From Allomuricauda sp. TY007 (GTDB lineage: Bacteria > Bacteroidota > Bacteroidia > Flavobacteriales > Flavobacteriaceae), in assembly GCF_010468565.1 (NCBI RefSeq), contig NZ_WUEG01000011.1, forward strand, positions 1 through 64,000: DNA of 64,000 nt, in the 5' to 3' direction. Shown in pieces: positions 42,525-50,740 of the stretch; the first letter of the stretch is position 1; every line of letters starts with the position of its first letter. The notes beneath the pieces were generated by a model, which saw nothing but the letters and a program-made list of their open reading frames with translations, made no database searches and had not been told where the DNA came from. The translations under genes were made by a program, and so were the position numbers.

Positions 42525-42719
42525 ATGAATAGAATTAAAGAGGTATTGAAACAACAAGGTAGGACCCAAACGTGGTTGGCGGAGCAAATCGGTAAAAGCT
42601 ACGTAGTGGTCACTAATTACTGCAATAACAATGCCCAGCCCAGTATCCCTGTTTTGCGGCAAATCGCCAAGGTACTGGACGTGGATGTACGGGAACTTTT
42701 GGTGCCTACAAAACCTTAG
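42525..42719 (+). CDS. XRE-family helix-turn-helix regulator
   Basis: 64 residues, almost entirely one Cro/C1-type HTH: RIKEVLKQQGRTQTWLAEQI, GKSYVVVTNYCNNNAQPSIP, LRQIAKVLDVDVRELLV. Such short regulators are usual in mobile or restriction-associated loci. No restriction or phage gene is present beside it. Divergent from the 97-residue gene. Confidence 0.9.
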   Translation: MNRIKEVLKQQGRTQTWLAEQIGKSYVVVTNYCNNNAQPSIPVLRQIAKVLDVDVRELLVPTKP

Positions 42720-42762
42720 CCATCATTCCGCTCCCATTCGTCATTTCTGACACTGTGCCATT

Positions 42763-42778
42763 GTCCCCTTGAGGGGAC
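42763..42778. repeat. REP-like palindrome
   Basis: GTCCCCTTGAGGGGAC, a 16-bp palindrome with a 2-bp mismatch-free centre, between the XRE gene and hemL. Similar to CTCCCCTTGGGGAG at 38080-38093. Confidence 0.45.
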
Positions 42779-42846
42779 CTTAGGGGTGTTTTTGGAAAGT
42801 ACTTCTTTTAGATTTCTCAGTCGTTTCGCTCCTTCTTAATGACGAA

Positions 42847-44124
42847 TTAAAATACTTTACCCACCGCCTCAATCGTCCTATCCAAATCGGCATAGCTAAG
42901 GGCATCGTTTAAAAAGTAGCTTTCAAAAGCAGAGGGCGGTAAGTACACGCCGTTCTCCAACATTCCGTGGAAATATTTCTTAAAAGTATCGTTGTTACCC
43001 TTTGCCGAGCTGGCAAAATCCACCACCGGTTCGTCCGTAAAGTGTACGGAGATCATACTGCCATATCGGTTAATTTGGTGTGGCACCCCTTTTTTGGTCA
43101 ATACCATGGCAATACCCTTGTGCAGATACTCCGTTTTTTCGGCCAAGCTGGTAAAAATTTCAGGTTGGTTGTTCAGAGCGGTCAGCATGGCTAGTCCGGC
43201 ACTCATGGCCAAAGGGTTTCCACTCAAGGTGCCTGCTTGGTACACGGGTCCATCGGGGGCCAAATGTGCCATGATCTCGGCTCGGGCCGCAAACGCCCCT
43301 ACGGGCAGTCCGCCGCCAATCACTTTTCCAAACATCACAATATCCGCATCAATGCCCAAGGCTTCCTGCGCGCCTCCTTTTCCGAGACGAAAACCCGTCA
43401 TTACCTCATCAAACAACAACAAAATGCCCTCTTGGGTGCAAATGTCGCGTAGGCCTTTAATAAATTCATCTCTGGGGATAATACAGCCCATGTTCCCTGC
43501 TACGGGTTCCAAAATAATGGCGGCAATCTCACCTTTATTGGCTTCTACCAAGGCTTTCACTCCTTCCAAATCATTGTAATCGGCCAGTAGTGTGTCCTTA
43601 GCTGTGCCCTGCGTTACACCGGGGCTGTTGGGGCTACCAAAGGTAACGGCACCACTCCCCGCTTGTATCAAAAAAGAGTCGGAATGACCGTGGTAGCAAC
43701 CTGCAAATTTGATAATCTTGTCCTTGCCCGTGTACCCGCGCGCGAGGCGTACCGCACTCATACAAGCTTCGGTACCACTGTTCACAAAACGAATTTTATC
43801 AATGTTCGGCACCATGGAAACCGCTAATTTGGCGAGTTCTGTCTCAATTTCGGTGGGCGTTCCAAAGGAAGTACCTTTTTTGGCCTTATCGATTACCGCA
43901 TCAATCACAGGTTCATACGCATGACCCAAAATAAGGGGTCCCCACGAAGCGATGTAGTCGATAAGTTGGTTGTCGTCTTCATCGTACAGATAGGCGCCTT
44001 TGGCTTCCTTGATAAAAATAGGGTCGCCCCCTACCGCTTTAAACGCTCGTACTGGTGAATTTACCCCTCCAGGGATGTATTTTTTGGCCTCGGCGAACAA
44101 GGCGCTGCTTCGTTGATAGATCAT
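42847..44124 (-). CDS. hemL: Glutamate-1-semialdehyde 2,1-aminomutase
   Basis: 425 residues, normal for HemL, the PLP enzyme that makes 5-aminolevulinate in the C5 pathway of tetrapyrrole synthesis. Signatures: N-terminal [40 protein letters not shown], the PLP-Lys segment [20 protein letters not shown], and [20 protein letters not shown]. The upstream 228 bp (44125-44352) is full of repeats and has no gene. Confidence 0.98.
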   Translation of the reverse strand: MIYQRSSALFAEAKKYIPGGVNSPVRAFKAVGGDPIFIKEAKGAYLYDEDDNQLIDYIASWGPLILGHAYEPVIDAVIDKAKKGTSFGTPTEIETELAKLAVSMVPNIDKIRFVNSGTEACMSAVRLARGYTGKDKIIKFAGCYHGHSDSFLIQAGSGAVTFGSPNSPGVTQGTAKDTLLADYNDLEGVKALVEANKGEIAAIILEPVAGNMGCIIPRDEFIKGLRDICTQEGILLLFDEVMTGFRLGKGGAQEALGIDADIVMFGKVIGGGLPVGAFAARAEIMAHLAPDGPVYQAGTLSGNPLAMSAGLAMLTALNNQPEIFTSLAEKTEYLHKGIAMVLTKKGVPHQINRYGSMISVHFTDEPVVDFASSAKGNNDTFKKYFHGMLENGVYLPPSAFESYFLNDALSYADLDRTIEAVGKVF

Positions 44125-44135
44125 ATATGTTTTGT

Positions 44136-44264
44136 GTCATTCCCGTGAAAACGGGAATCTTTTTTATTATTCTCGTGCTTGTCATTCCCGTGAAAACGGG
44201 AATCCATTCAACCGCTTGTGGATTCCGCATCGTGCTTCGGCTCCGCTCAGCATCCGTGCGGAAT
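44136..44264. repeat. Two perfect 24-bp palindromic repeats plus a related hairpin
   Basis: The same 24-bp sequence occurs at 44136-44159 and 44181-44204, each a stem-loop built on ATTCCCGT / ACGGGAAT with a GAAA loop. A third hairpin, ATTCCGCA (44222-44229) with TGCGGAAT (44257-44264), and a partial copy near 44317 follow. These look like REP-type intergenic repeats rather than a CRISPR. Confidence 0.75.
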
Positions 44265-44352
44265 GACATTCGTGCCGCAAAGGTAATGAGGATAATACTT
44301 TCTTGGAAGTCAATTTTGTCATTCCTGCATTTCGGCTACGCTCAGGGTACAA

Positions 44353-45198
44353 TTACTGCGTCACCCTAATGTTGAGTACTTGCCCTACGGAAATAATGTT
44401 GTCATTTAAATTGTTGAGGCGGCGAAGCTCATCTACCGAAATATCGTATCGTTTGGAAATGGCATACAAGGTGTCGCCCCTTTTTACGGTATGGGTAAAT
44501 ATTTCGTATTGTCTGGGTTCGCGCACTATGGGCAAACCGTTTTCCAATACCGCTTCATCGTATTCATAAAGATTGTAGTTCTCTATTATGGAAATTAACT
44601 TTTGTGGGTACCTGCGGTCGGTTGCATACCCCGCTTGTCGAAGTCCATGCGCCCATTTTTTATAATCGTCCCGTTTGTAATTGAACAAAAACGCATATCG
44701 TGACCGTGTAGACAGAAAAATACTGTGATCGCGGAAGGAGTACATCGGGTGGTTGTACTTGCGGAAGCATTCCCCTTTGGCATCATCATCATGAAAATCA
44801 AATTCGCCCTGCCAACCCGTATGGCATTTGATGCCGAAATGATTGTTCGTCTTTAGTGTAAGTTCACCTCGACCGGAGCCGCTTTCCAAAATACCCTGGG
44901 CCAAGGTAATGCTGGCAGGAATTCCAAAGGCACGCATTTCGTACTGGGCAATTTCGGCAAAGGTTTCGATATAGTCTTTGGTATCGGAAATAGGAAAACG
45001 CTCAAAACGCCCCCTATCTTCAGGCATGGGATACAGATCCCGCACCTCTTCGGTCTCTAAATCCTTAGTGCTGGTGGCTGGTCTTTCGCTGTTCACCACT
45101 ACGGGAGCCCCTTTTCGTTGGGTAGACCTTCTTTTTTTGGCACCACAACTGGAGAGCAAAAGTGCCGCAATCAATACATATATTATTCGCCTGATCAT
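44353..45198 (-). CDS. Glucosaminidase-domain lipoprotein with LysM repeat
   Basis: 281 residues with SPII signal (IAALLLSSC), a Ser/Thr/charged linker, a glucosaminidase domain (about 75-215: QYEMRAFGIPASITLAQGIL, ESGSGRGELTLKTNNHFGIK, AGYATDRRYPQKLISIIENY) and a C-terminal LysM (about 235-281: HTVKRGDTLYAISKRYDISV, GQVLNIRVTQ). It would cleave the glycan strand of peptidoglycan (FlgJ/Mannosyl-glycoprotein endo-beta-N-acetylglucosaminidase type), here held by LysM. Its start overlaps the stop of the upstream PLP enzyme gene by 4 nt (ATGA). Confidence 0.93.
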   Translation of the reverse strand: MIRRIIYVLIAALLLSSCGAKKRRSTQRKGAPVVVNSERPATSTKDLETEEVRDLYPMPEDRGRFERFPISDTKDYIETFAEIAQYEMRAFGIPASITLAQGILESGSGRGELTLKTNNHFGIKCHTGWQGEFDFHDDDAKGECFRKYNHPMYSFRDHSIFLSTRSRYAFLFNYKRDDYKKWAHGLRQAGYATDRRYPQKLISIIENYNLYEYDEAVLENGLPIVREPRQYEIFTHTVKRGDTLYAISKRYDISVDELRRLNNLNDNIISVGQVLNIRVTQ

Positions 45199-46100
45199 AC
45201 CTCCAATAACGGTAAATTTTTCTTTTTCAGTATTTGGTTCATACCTTTTATTCCTTGTAATCCTCCTGTATGGATGGCCAAGATTTGGGTTTCTGGTGGA
45301 AAAACATCCCTTTTTACAAGGTCAAAAATACCAAAAAGCATTTTTCCCGTGTATATGGAATCCAAGGAAATACCCGTTTCTCTTTTAAAAAGGTTGATGA
45401 ATGCTATCAGTTGCTGGTTTACTTTGGCATAACCTCCAAAATGATAATCGGTTACGAGTCGCCAACGATTGTTATCGGCAAATGTACGAATCTCCTCGAT
45501 CAAAAAATTGCCCTTTAACGCGGGGAACCCCAAAACTGTTTGATGCGGTTGGGATGCATTGATGAGACCTGCCACGGTGCCGCCCGTACCCGCCGCACAA
45601 CAGATGTAATCGAATTTTGCATCAAGCTGCGTTAAGATTTCCGCACATCCCTTTACCGCCAAAGCATTGGTTCCACCTTCGGGCAACAGGTAAAAATCCC
45701 CAAACCGCTCTTTTAAATCTTGAATAAATGATGCTTCACTTTTGAGACGATAATGACTTCGGGATACAAAATGGAACTGCATTCCGTGTTCGTGGGCCAA
45801 TTTTAGGGTTGGATTGTCCTGCCACTTGTTTTCCAATTCTTCGCCCCGAATCACGCCAATGGTTTTTAGCCCTTGTTCGTGTCCCGCATAGGCCGTGGCC
45901 GCAATATGGTTGGAAAAAGCTCCACCAAAGGTGAGCAAGGTATCTTTGCCCTTTTTTTTGGCTTCAAGCAGGTTGTATTTGAGTTTGCGGTATTTATTGC
46001 CCGAAATTAAGGGATGGATGGTATCTTCCCTTTTGATGTTGAGGATAATTCCTTTTTCTTGGAGAAGGGGCAAATCTATATGTTGATTAGGGGTAGTCAA
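45195..46100 (-). CDS. PLP-dependent 1-aminocyclopropane-1-carboxylate deaminase/D-cysteine desulfhydrase family enzyme
   Basis: 301 residues. The PLP-Lys lies in HPLISGNKYRKLKYNLLEA (K of GNKYRK). Other family marks are LLTFGGAFSNHIAATAYAGH (phosphate and Ser site), EGGTNALAVKGCAEI, and AAGTGGTVAGLINA. Activity (ACC deaminase, D-cysteine desulfhydrase or other amino acid lyase) cannot be told from sequence. TTG start, since the only upstream in-frame codons lead to a stop and no ATG is present. Overlaps the LysM-glucosaminidase gene by 4 nt. Confidence 0.92.
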   Translation of the reverse strand: MTTPNQHIDLPLLQEKGIILNIKREDTIHPLISGNKYRKLKYNLLEAKKKGKDTLLTFGGAFSNHIAATAYAGHEQGLKTIGVIRGEELENKWQDNPTLKLAHEHGMQFHFVSRSHYRLKSEASFIQDLKERFGDFYLLPEGGTNALAVKGCAEILTQLDAKFDYICCAAGTGGTVAGLINASQPHQTVLGFPALKGNFLIEEIRTFADNNRWRLVTDYHFGGYAKVNQQLIAFINLFKRETGISLDSIYTGKMLFGIFDLVKRDVFPPETQILAIHTGGLQGIKGMNQILKKKNLPLLEV

Positions 46101-46167
46101 ATTGTTTATTTAGTCATTTTATGCCCTAGTCTAAAAAAATGGTTGTTCTATATGCAAAATATCTTAA

Positions 46168-46198
46168 TATATTTGTATTGTTTTCCTAAACAAATATA
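46168..46198 (+). promoter_or_regulatory. Operator/promoter of the second toxin-antitoxin pair
   Basis: TATATTTGT (46168-46176) and ACAAATATA (46190-46198) form a perfect 9-bp inverted repeat with a 13-bp spacer. The left arm is also an exact -7 box, TATATTTG. The gene start is 8 bp past the right arm, so binding by the antitoxin would shut the promoter. The -33 box is weak (TTG at 46143-46145). Confidence 0.6.
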
Positions 46199-46205
46199 AT
46201 TCAAA

Positions 46206-46517
46206 ATGTTGGACGTTGTTTTAAATTATAAAAACTTGCTAGAAAACCTCAACACATATATTGAGGAAAGTAAGTTCAAGAAGGAACATATTATCAAGGA
46301 GCTTGGTGTTTCTAGGGCGACTTTCTACAACAAACTGAAAAAACGTAGTTTCAGCGTTTCCGAAATGGTCAAATTGAGCACGCTTCTTTTCCCAGAGGAT
46401 GTTAAGGCCATGGAAATTAAACAGGCTTTGGAGCGCAGCCGTGAGGATAGTGCCGCAGGTCGTGTTTTGGAACACAAATCCGTTATAGCCGATGCCAGAA
46501 AAAGAGTTTCCCGGTGA
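46206..46517 (+). CDS. Antitoxin with helix-turn-helix
   Basis: 103 residues. A helix-turn-helix (about 22-60: KFKKEHIIKELGVSRATFYN, KLKKRSFSVSEMVKLST) would bind the operator just upstream, and the C-terminal tail (ALERSREDSAAGRVLEHKSV, IADARKRVSR) would wrap the toxin. The toxin gene starts with GTG within the last codon (GTGA overlap of 4 nt), giving translational coupling. Antitoxin first, the classical order, unlike the pair at 17927-18508. Confidence 0.88.
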   Translation: MLDVVLNYKNLLENLNTYIEESKFKKEHIIKELGVSRATFYNKLKKRSFSVSEMVKLSTLLFPEDVKAMEIKQALERSREDSAAGRVLEHKSVIADARKRVSR

Positions 46518-46813
46518 AAGTAATCTGGACCTTTGAGGCAAAAAAATCCTTTAACGACATATTGGACTACCTTATGGAAGTCTGGACCCAAAAAGAAGCT
46601 TTGACCTTTATTGACCTGGTAGAAGATACCATTGAAAAAATAAAGGACAATCCAGAAATGTTCAAAGTTTCCCATTATAACGGGGCAAGTCGTGAGGCCC
46701 ATATAACCAAACACACCACAATGTTTTATAGGATTTTGGACGAACTGATCGAGGTAGAGTATTTTTGGGGCAATTTCCAAAATCCCGATAAAATTGAAAA
46801 GCTTCTCAGTTAA
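46514..46813 (+). CDS. RelE/ParE-superfamily toxin
   Basis: 99 residues with GTG start overlapping the antitoxin stop. Features: VIWTFEAKKSFNDILDYLME, AHITKHTTMFYRILDELIEV, and EYFWGNFQNPDKIEKLL, matching ParE/RelE-type toxins (FW/NP-DP end motif). ParE toxins poison gyrase and RelE toxins cut ribosomal mRNA; which one applies is not clear. Confidence 0.9.
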   Translation: MKVIWTFEAKKSFNDILDYLMEVWTQKEALTFIDLVEDTIEKIKDNPEMFKVSHYNGASREAHITKHTTMFYRILDELIEVEYFWGNFQNPDKIEKLLS

Positions 46814-46840
46814 CCATTGGGTAACCAACCATATTCAGCA

Positions 46841-47170
46841 TTATCGCGTCAAATAATGTAAAAAACCAAAGGTTTTGCGGTTGGATAGATACTGCATATC
46901 CTTTTCATTGGCATAGGCCTCACGTTCAAAACTGATATTTTGATAGGCGCGGTAACTGTCCAGATAAAGTACGGTCCTGAACAACCATTCCGATACATAA
47001 AGCATATAGAAAGGCAATATAAGCAGTTCTTGCTGTTGCCTTAAGTGAATGCGCTCGTGGTTAATGAGCACCTCGTCGGCCATTAGGGAATCTTCCTTTA
47101 GGATAATGAAAGGCCATAGCGAGAGTCCCACATAATTTTTATAGAAGAAATGTTTGAAGACAACTATCAA
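46841..47170 (-). CDS. Membrane-associated HExxH putative metallopeptidase-like protein
   Basis: 109 residues, TTG start; no better ATG is upstream. A zinc-binding-type motif HERIH (H38-E39-H42) lies in DEVLINHERIHLRQQQELLI, then a hydrophobic segment (LPFYMLYVSEWLFRTVLYL), then FEREAYANEK, where E84 could act as third ligand as in gluzincins. The arrangement resembles a truncated M56/BlaR1-like domain, but catalytic activity is unproven. No regulator is adjacent; it is convergent with the toxin gene. Confidence 0.65.
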   Translation of the reverse strand: MIVVFKHFFYKNYVGLSLWPFIILKEDSLMADEVLINHERIHLRQQQELLILPFYMLYVSEWLFRTVLYLDSYRAYQNISFEREAYANEKDMQYLSNRKTFGFLHYLTR

Positions 47171-47317
47171 ATTGACAAATGGTTAGGTTATCTCTACAAA
47201 GATAACAGCAAAAAGTGCTCAAAATTGGACAGTTAACAGAAATCAATCAACATTTTAGGTGAATAACCTTGTTTTGAAAAGGTTAAAACCATCACCCTTT
47301 TCACACAAAAACCGTAA

Positions 47318-47506
<189 letters not shown>

Positions 47507-47566
47507 GGATTCGGCATAATATTTGTGAGCTAATTAGGGACATCTCAAGAATTTAAAAATAACGCT

Positions 47567-48136
47567 ATGAAAAGTTTAAAACATTTTGCACTGATTGTCT
47601 TTTCCTTTGGTTTATTGACCTCCTGTACTTCTGTAAGGGTGGTTTCCGATTACGACCAACAAGCCGACTTTAACACCTATAAAAGCTACGCCTTTTATAA
47701 AACAGGCATAGACAAGGCCCAAATTTCGGATTTGGACAAGAAAAGAATTTTGAGGGCCATTGAGGCTGAAATGGGTTCGCGCGGCTTCGTAAAATCCGAC
47801 AACCCCGATGTATTGATCAGCATTTTCACCAAAGAGCGTGAACGTGTGGACGTATACAACAACTACGGTTGGGGCTGGGGCGGTTTTTATAGTCCTTGGG
47901 CCTGGGGTCCCGGTTGGGGCTGGGGCTGGGGCGGTAACAATGTCAGCACTCGCACCGAAGGCTCTCTCTATATCGACGTAATAGATGCCAATAAAAAAGA
48001 ATTGGTATGGCAGGGCCGTGGCGTAGGAACATTGAACAACACCAAAAACATTGAAAAGAAAGAGAAACGCATCAAAGAATTCGTTTCGCAGATTTTGGAA
48101 GAGTATCCGCCGCAAATGACAGTGGCCTCCAACTAA
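47567..48136 (+). CDS. DUF4136 lipoprotein
   Basis: 189 residues. SPII signal (SFGLLTSC) then the DUF4136 domain: DYDQQADFNTYKSYAFYKTG, KKRILRAIEAEMGSRGFVKS, and NPDVLISIFTKERERVDVYN. A Gly/Trp-rich loop (YGWGWGGFYSPWAWGPGWGW) is inserted before the last strands. Family proteins are outer-membrane-associated lipoproteins of unknown role. It is 60 bp downstream of the DUF5522 gene. Confidence 0.92.
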   Translation: MKSLKHFALIVFSFGLLTSCTSVRVVSDYDQQADFNTYKSYAFYKTGIDKAQISDLDKKRILRAIEAEMGSRGFVKSDNPDVLISIFTKERERVDVYNNYGWGWGGFYSPWAWGPGWGWGWGGNNVSTRTEGSLYIDVIDANKKELVWQGRGVGTLNNTKNIEKKEKRIKEFVSQILEEYPPQMTVASN

Positions 48137-48143
48137 ATCCTAC

Positions 48144-48273
48144 AAGAGATTGTCTGAATGAATTAAACAATGTCAGGTTGAGCACAGTCGAAACCTTTTT
48201 AAGGCATCAACGCCATAAATTCTCGACTGACTACGCTCGAATTGACAATAAAAACCCATTCAGACAACCTCTT
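48144..48273. mobile_element. MITE-like inverted-repeat element, copy B (~130 bp)
   Basis: Ends AAGAGATTGTCTGAATG (48144-48160) and its near-complement CATTCAGACAACCTCTT (48257-48273), 16 of 17 matching. It shares the terminal core AAGAG-R-Y-TGTYTRAA with the element at 31911-32072. The inside has an imperfect hairpin (TCGACTGACTACGCTCGA with TTGAGCACAGTCGAAA) and no gene. Confidence 0.65.
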
Positions 48274-48350
48274 TTTTATTACCCCTTAACTTTCCTTAAG
48301 AGAAAATCCATTCTCTATTTTGTATCTTTAAGTCGCACAAAAATTGACTT

Positions 48351-50102
48351 ATGAGCTACGAATCCAATCCTATACTGGACAAACTGCCGAAGCACCTCAA
48401 ACAATTCATAAAACCACAAAATTATGAAGAGTACACGGCCATTGACCAAGCCGTTTGGCGCTACGTGATGCGCAAAAACGTGGATTATTTGAGTAAAGTG
48501 GCCCACAGCTCCTATGTGGATGGATTGAAAAAGACAGGGATTTCCATTGACCACATTCCAAACATGTACGGAATGAACAGAATACTCAAGGAAATTGGTT
48601 GGGCCGCCGTTGCGGTGGATGGATTTATCCCACCTTCTGCCTTTATGGAGTTCCAAGCCTACAATGTACTCGTGATCGCTTCAGATATTCGACAACTTGA
48701 AAATATAGAATACACCCCTGCGCCCGATATTATTCACGAGGGTGCTGGACACGCTCCCATTATCGCCAATCCCGAATATGCAGAATATCTACGTAGGTTT
48801 GGGGAAATCGGCTGCAAAGCCATTTCCAGTGCCAAGGATTACGAACTCTACAATGCAGTGCGCCATCTTTCCATCATAAAAGAAGCACATGGCACACCGC
48901 AAAGTGAAATAGAAGAAGCGGAAAAACACATAGAACACCTTCAAGAAAACATGGGCGAGCCCAGTGAAATGGCCCTCATCCGAAACTTACATTGGTGGAC
49001 CGTGGAATATGGTTTGATAGGCACCGTGGACAATCCAAAAATTTACGGTGCAGGATTGCTTTCCTCCATTGGGGAAAGCACGTGGTGTATGACTGACAAA
49101 GTGAAAAAGATTCCGTACTCCATTGAAGCGGCACACACAGAATTTGACATTACCAAACCTCAACCGCAATTGTTCGTAACCCCCGATTTTGCTTTTTTAA
49201 GTCAGGTTTTGGAGGATTTTGCCAATACCATGGCCGTACGAACAGGAGGACTTTCAGGCGTAAAAAAGCTAATCAATTCCAAAGCACTTGGCACCATCGA
49301 ATTGAGCACAGGATTGCAAATATCCGGAGAGTTCAGCAATGTCATCGAAAATGACGGGAAACCGATTTACATTCAAACCACAGGTGGAACGGCATTGGCT
49401 TACCGTGAAAAAGAATTGGTCGGACACAGTATCGCACACCATGCAGATGGTTTTGGTTCCCCTATCGGAAAGTTGAAAGGCATCAACATCGCCATTGAAG
49501 ATATGGGACCTCGTGATTTGAAAGCTTACAAAATCTATGAAGGCGAACAAATCGCTTTGGAGTTTGAAGGAGGCATCAAAGTAGAGGGAACCATAATTAC
49601 GGGTACCCGAAACCTGATGGGGAAAATCATTCTCATCACTTTTGAGAATTGCACGGTTACCCATAACGACCAAGTGCTCTTCCAACCTGAATGGGGCTTA
49701 TACCACATGGCCGTAGGTCAAAATATCGTTTCAGCGTATAACGGTCCTGCGGACTTGAACAGCTTTAATTTGATGAGCCACCAGATTACGGAAAGCACCA
49801 TAAAATCCAAGAAAGACGAAAAAAGGTTGCAATTGGAGCGATATTATGAACAAATCAGGCATTTTAGGGAAGGAAAAAACACCACGATTTCACGAAACAA
49901 GGTCTTCCAAGCCCTTAAAAAAGACCATCCAAAAGATTGGTTATTGCCCGTGGAATTGTACGAACTGGCCAAACAGGACAACAACCTAGAATTTCAGCAA
50001 GAGATTTTGGAACACTTGGAACAAATTAAGCGGGACAACCCAAAGGTAGGCCATTTAATTGATGACGGACTCCAACTGGTGGATACGGCATTGGTAAGTT
50101 AA
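48351..50102 (+). CDS. Aromatic amino acid hydroxylase (phenylalanine 4-hydroxylase-like)
   Basis: 583 residues, about twice the size of a typical bacterial PhhA. The N-terminal ~280 residues carry the catalytic iron site: IIHEGAGHAPI gives H129 and H134, and WWTVEYGLIG gives E219 as the third ligand. Pterin-dependent hydroxylases turn Phe into Tyr (or Trp/Tyr relatives); substrate is not settled by sequence. The remaining ~270 residues form a C-terminal extension with a beta-rich middle (TGGTALAYREKELVGHSIAH) and a helical tail (KDEKRLQLERYYEQIRHF). It is isolated with no pterin gene adjacent. Confidence 0.92.
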   Translation: MSYESNPILDKLPKHLKQFIKPQNYEEYTAIDQAVWRYVMRKNVDYLSKVAHSSYVDGLKKTGISIDHIPNMYGMNRILKEIGWAAVAVDGFIPPSAFMEFQAYNVLVIASDIRQLENIEYTPAPDIIHEGAGHAPIIANPEYAEYLRRFGEIGCKAISSAKDYELYNAVRHLSIIKEAHGTPQSEIEEAEKHIEHLQENMGEPSEMALIRNLHWWTVEYGLIGTVDNPKIYGAGLLSSIGESTWCMTDKVKKIPYSIEAAHTEFDITKPQPQLFVTPDFAFLSQVLEDFANTMAVRTGGLSGVKKLINSKALGTIELSTGLQISGEFSNVIENDGKPIYIQTTGGTALAYREKELVGHSIAHHADGFGSPIGKLKGINIAIEDMGPRDLKAYKIYEGEQIALEFEGGIKVEGTIITGTRNLMGKIILITFENCTVTHNDQVLFQPEWGLYHMAVGQNIVSAYNGPADLNSFNLMSHQITESTIKSKKDEKRLQLERYYEQIRHFREGKNTTISRNKVFQALKKDHPKDWLLPVELYELAKQDNNLEFQQEILEHLEQIKRDNPKVGHLIDDGLQLVDTALVS

Positions 50103-50125
50103 TCCCAACCTTCTCCTGTGACAGC

Positions 50126-50740
50126 TTAATCCAAAAAAGTTTTCAACTGCTCTGTATCTTCAACAGGAGTGTTATTGTACACCAAGGTCCAGCCCATGGT
50201 ATTGGTGAGTACCAAAATACGTGACAATTCGCTGACCAGTCGGTTCTCGGCATTGGAATGCAAAGAGGACGCTTCTATTTTTTTCAACAAGGAAACATTC
50301 ACATTGCGCTTAATGGCATTGTAATCCCCCGCGTTGAAGGGATTCAAATAATCTGCGGTGACATCGTAATATTCAAAATCGGGACTGATCTTTATTTCTG
50401 GTTCAGGAAGATGGGTTATCGTGAGCAATTTTTGCTCCTCATCCACTTCGTAGTTGATTTTGGACATATCGTAAGCAATCGACACATCGGCATTGACCAC
50501 CACCAAAGCCTTTTTATGAGCAGTAACCAATGGCCCGAACAACTCTTTGGAATCTTTGTAATTGTACACCTCGGCAAAATGCCCTTCGGTGACCACCAAT
50601 TTGGATACGTTGCGGAGTTCCTGCTGAATGAGCATGGAATTCTCTTCCAAAATGGATTTTTGCTCGCGGTCATCGGTGCACGATTTATAGATCAAAACCG
50701 AAGCCAAGGCAATTACTGCTCCAAATAATACTTTCTTCAT
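50126..50740 (-). CDS. DUF4230 membrane-anchored protein
   Basis: 204 residues: N-terminal membrane anchor (VLFGAVIALASVLIYKSC) and the DUF4230 domain (about 38-200), with KLVVTEGHFAEVYNYKDSKE, ALVVVNADVSIAYDMSKINY, and LPEPEIKISPDFEYYDV. Unknown function; widely held in Bacteroidota and Firmicutes. Starts immediately next to the GSCFA stop (0 bp gap), so the two are one operon. Confidence 0.93.
   Translation of the reverse strand: MKKVLFGAVIALASVLIYKSCTDDREQKSILEENSMLIQQELRNVSKLVVTEGHFAEVYNYKDSKELFGPLVTAHKKALVVVNADVSIAYDMSKINYEVDEEQKLLTITHLPEPEIKISPDFEYYDVTADYLNPFNAGDYNAIKRNVNVSLLKKIEASSLHSNAENRLVSELSRILVLTNTMGWTLVYNNTPVEDTEQLKTFLD

Noticed and set aside
42992..43579. 195-codon open frame on the plus strand
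   Set aside because: Antisense to the intact hemL gene. The composition follows hemL codons read backwards.
44136..44204. CRISPR array
   Set aside because: Only two copies, each itself a palindrome, and no cas genes; REP-type repeats are a better fit.
50258..50728. 156-codon open frame on the plus strand
   Set aside because: Antisense to the DUF4230 gene; no domain or plausible start context.
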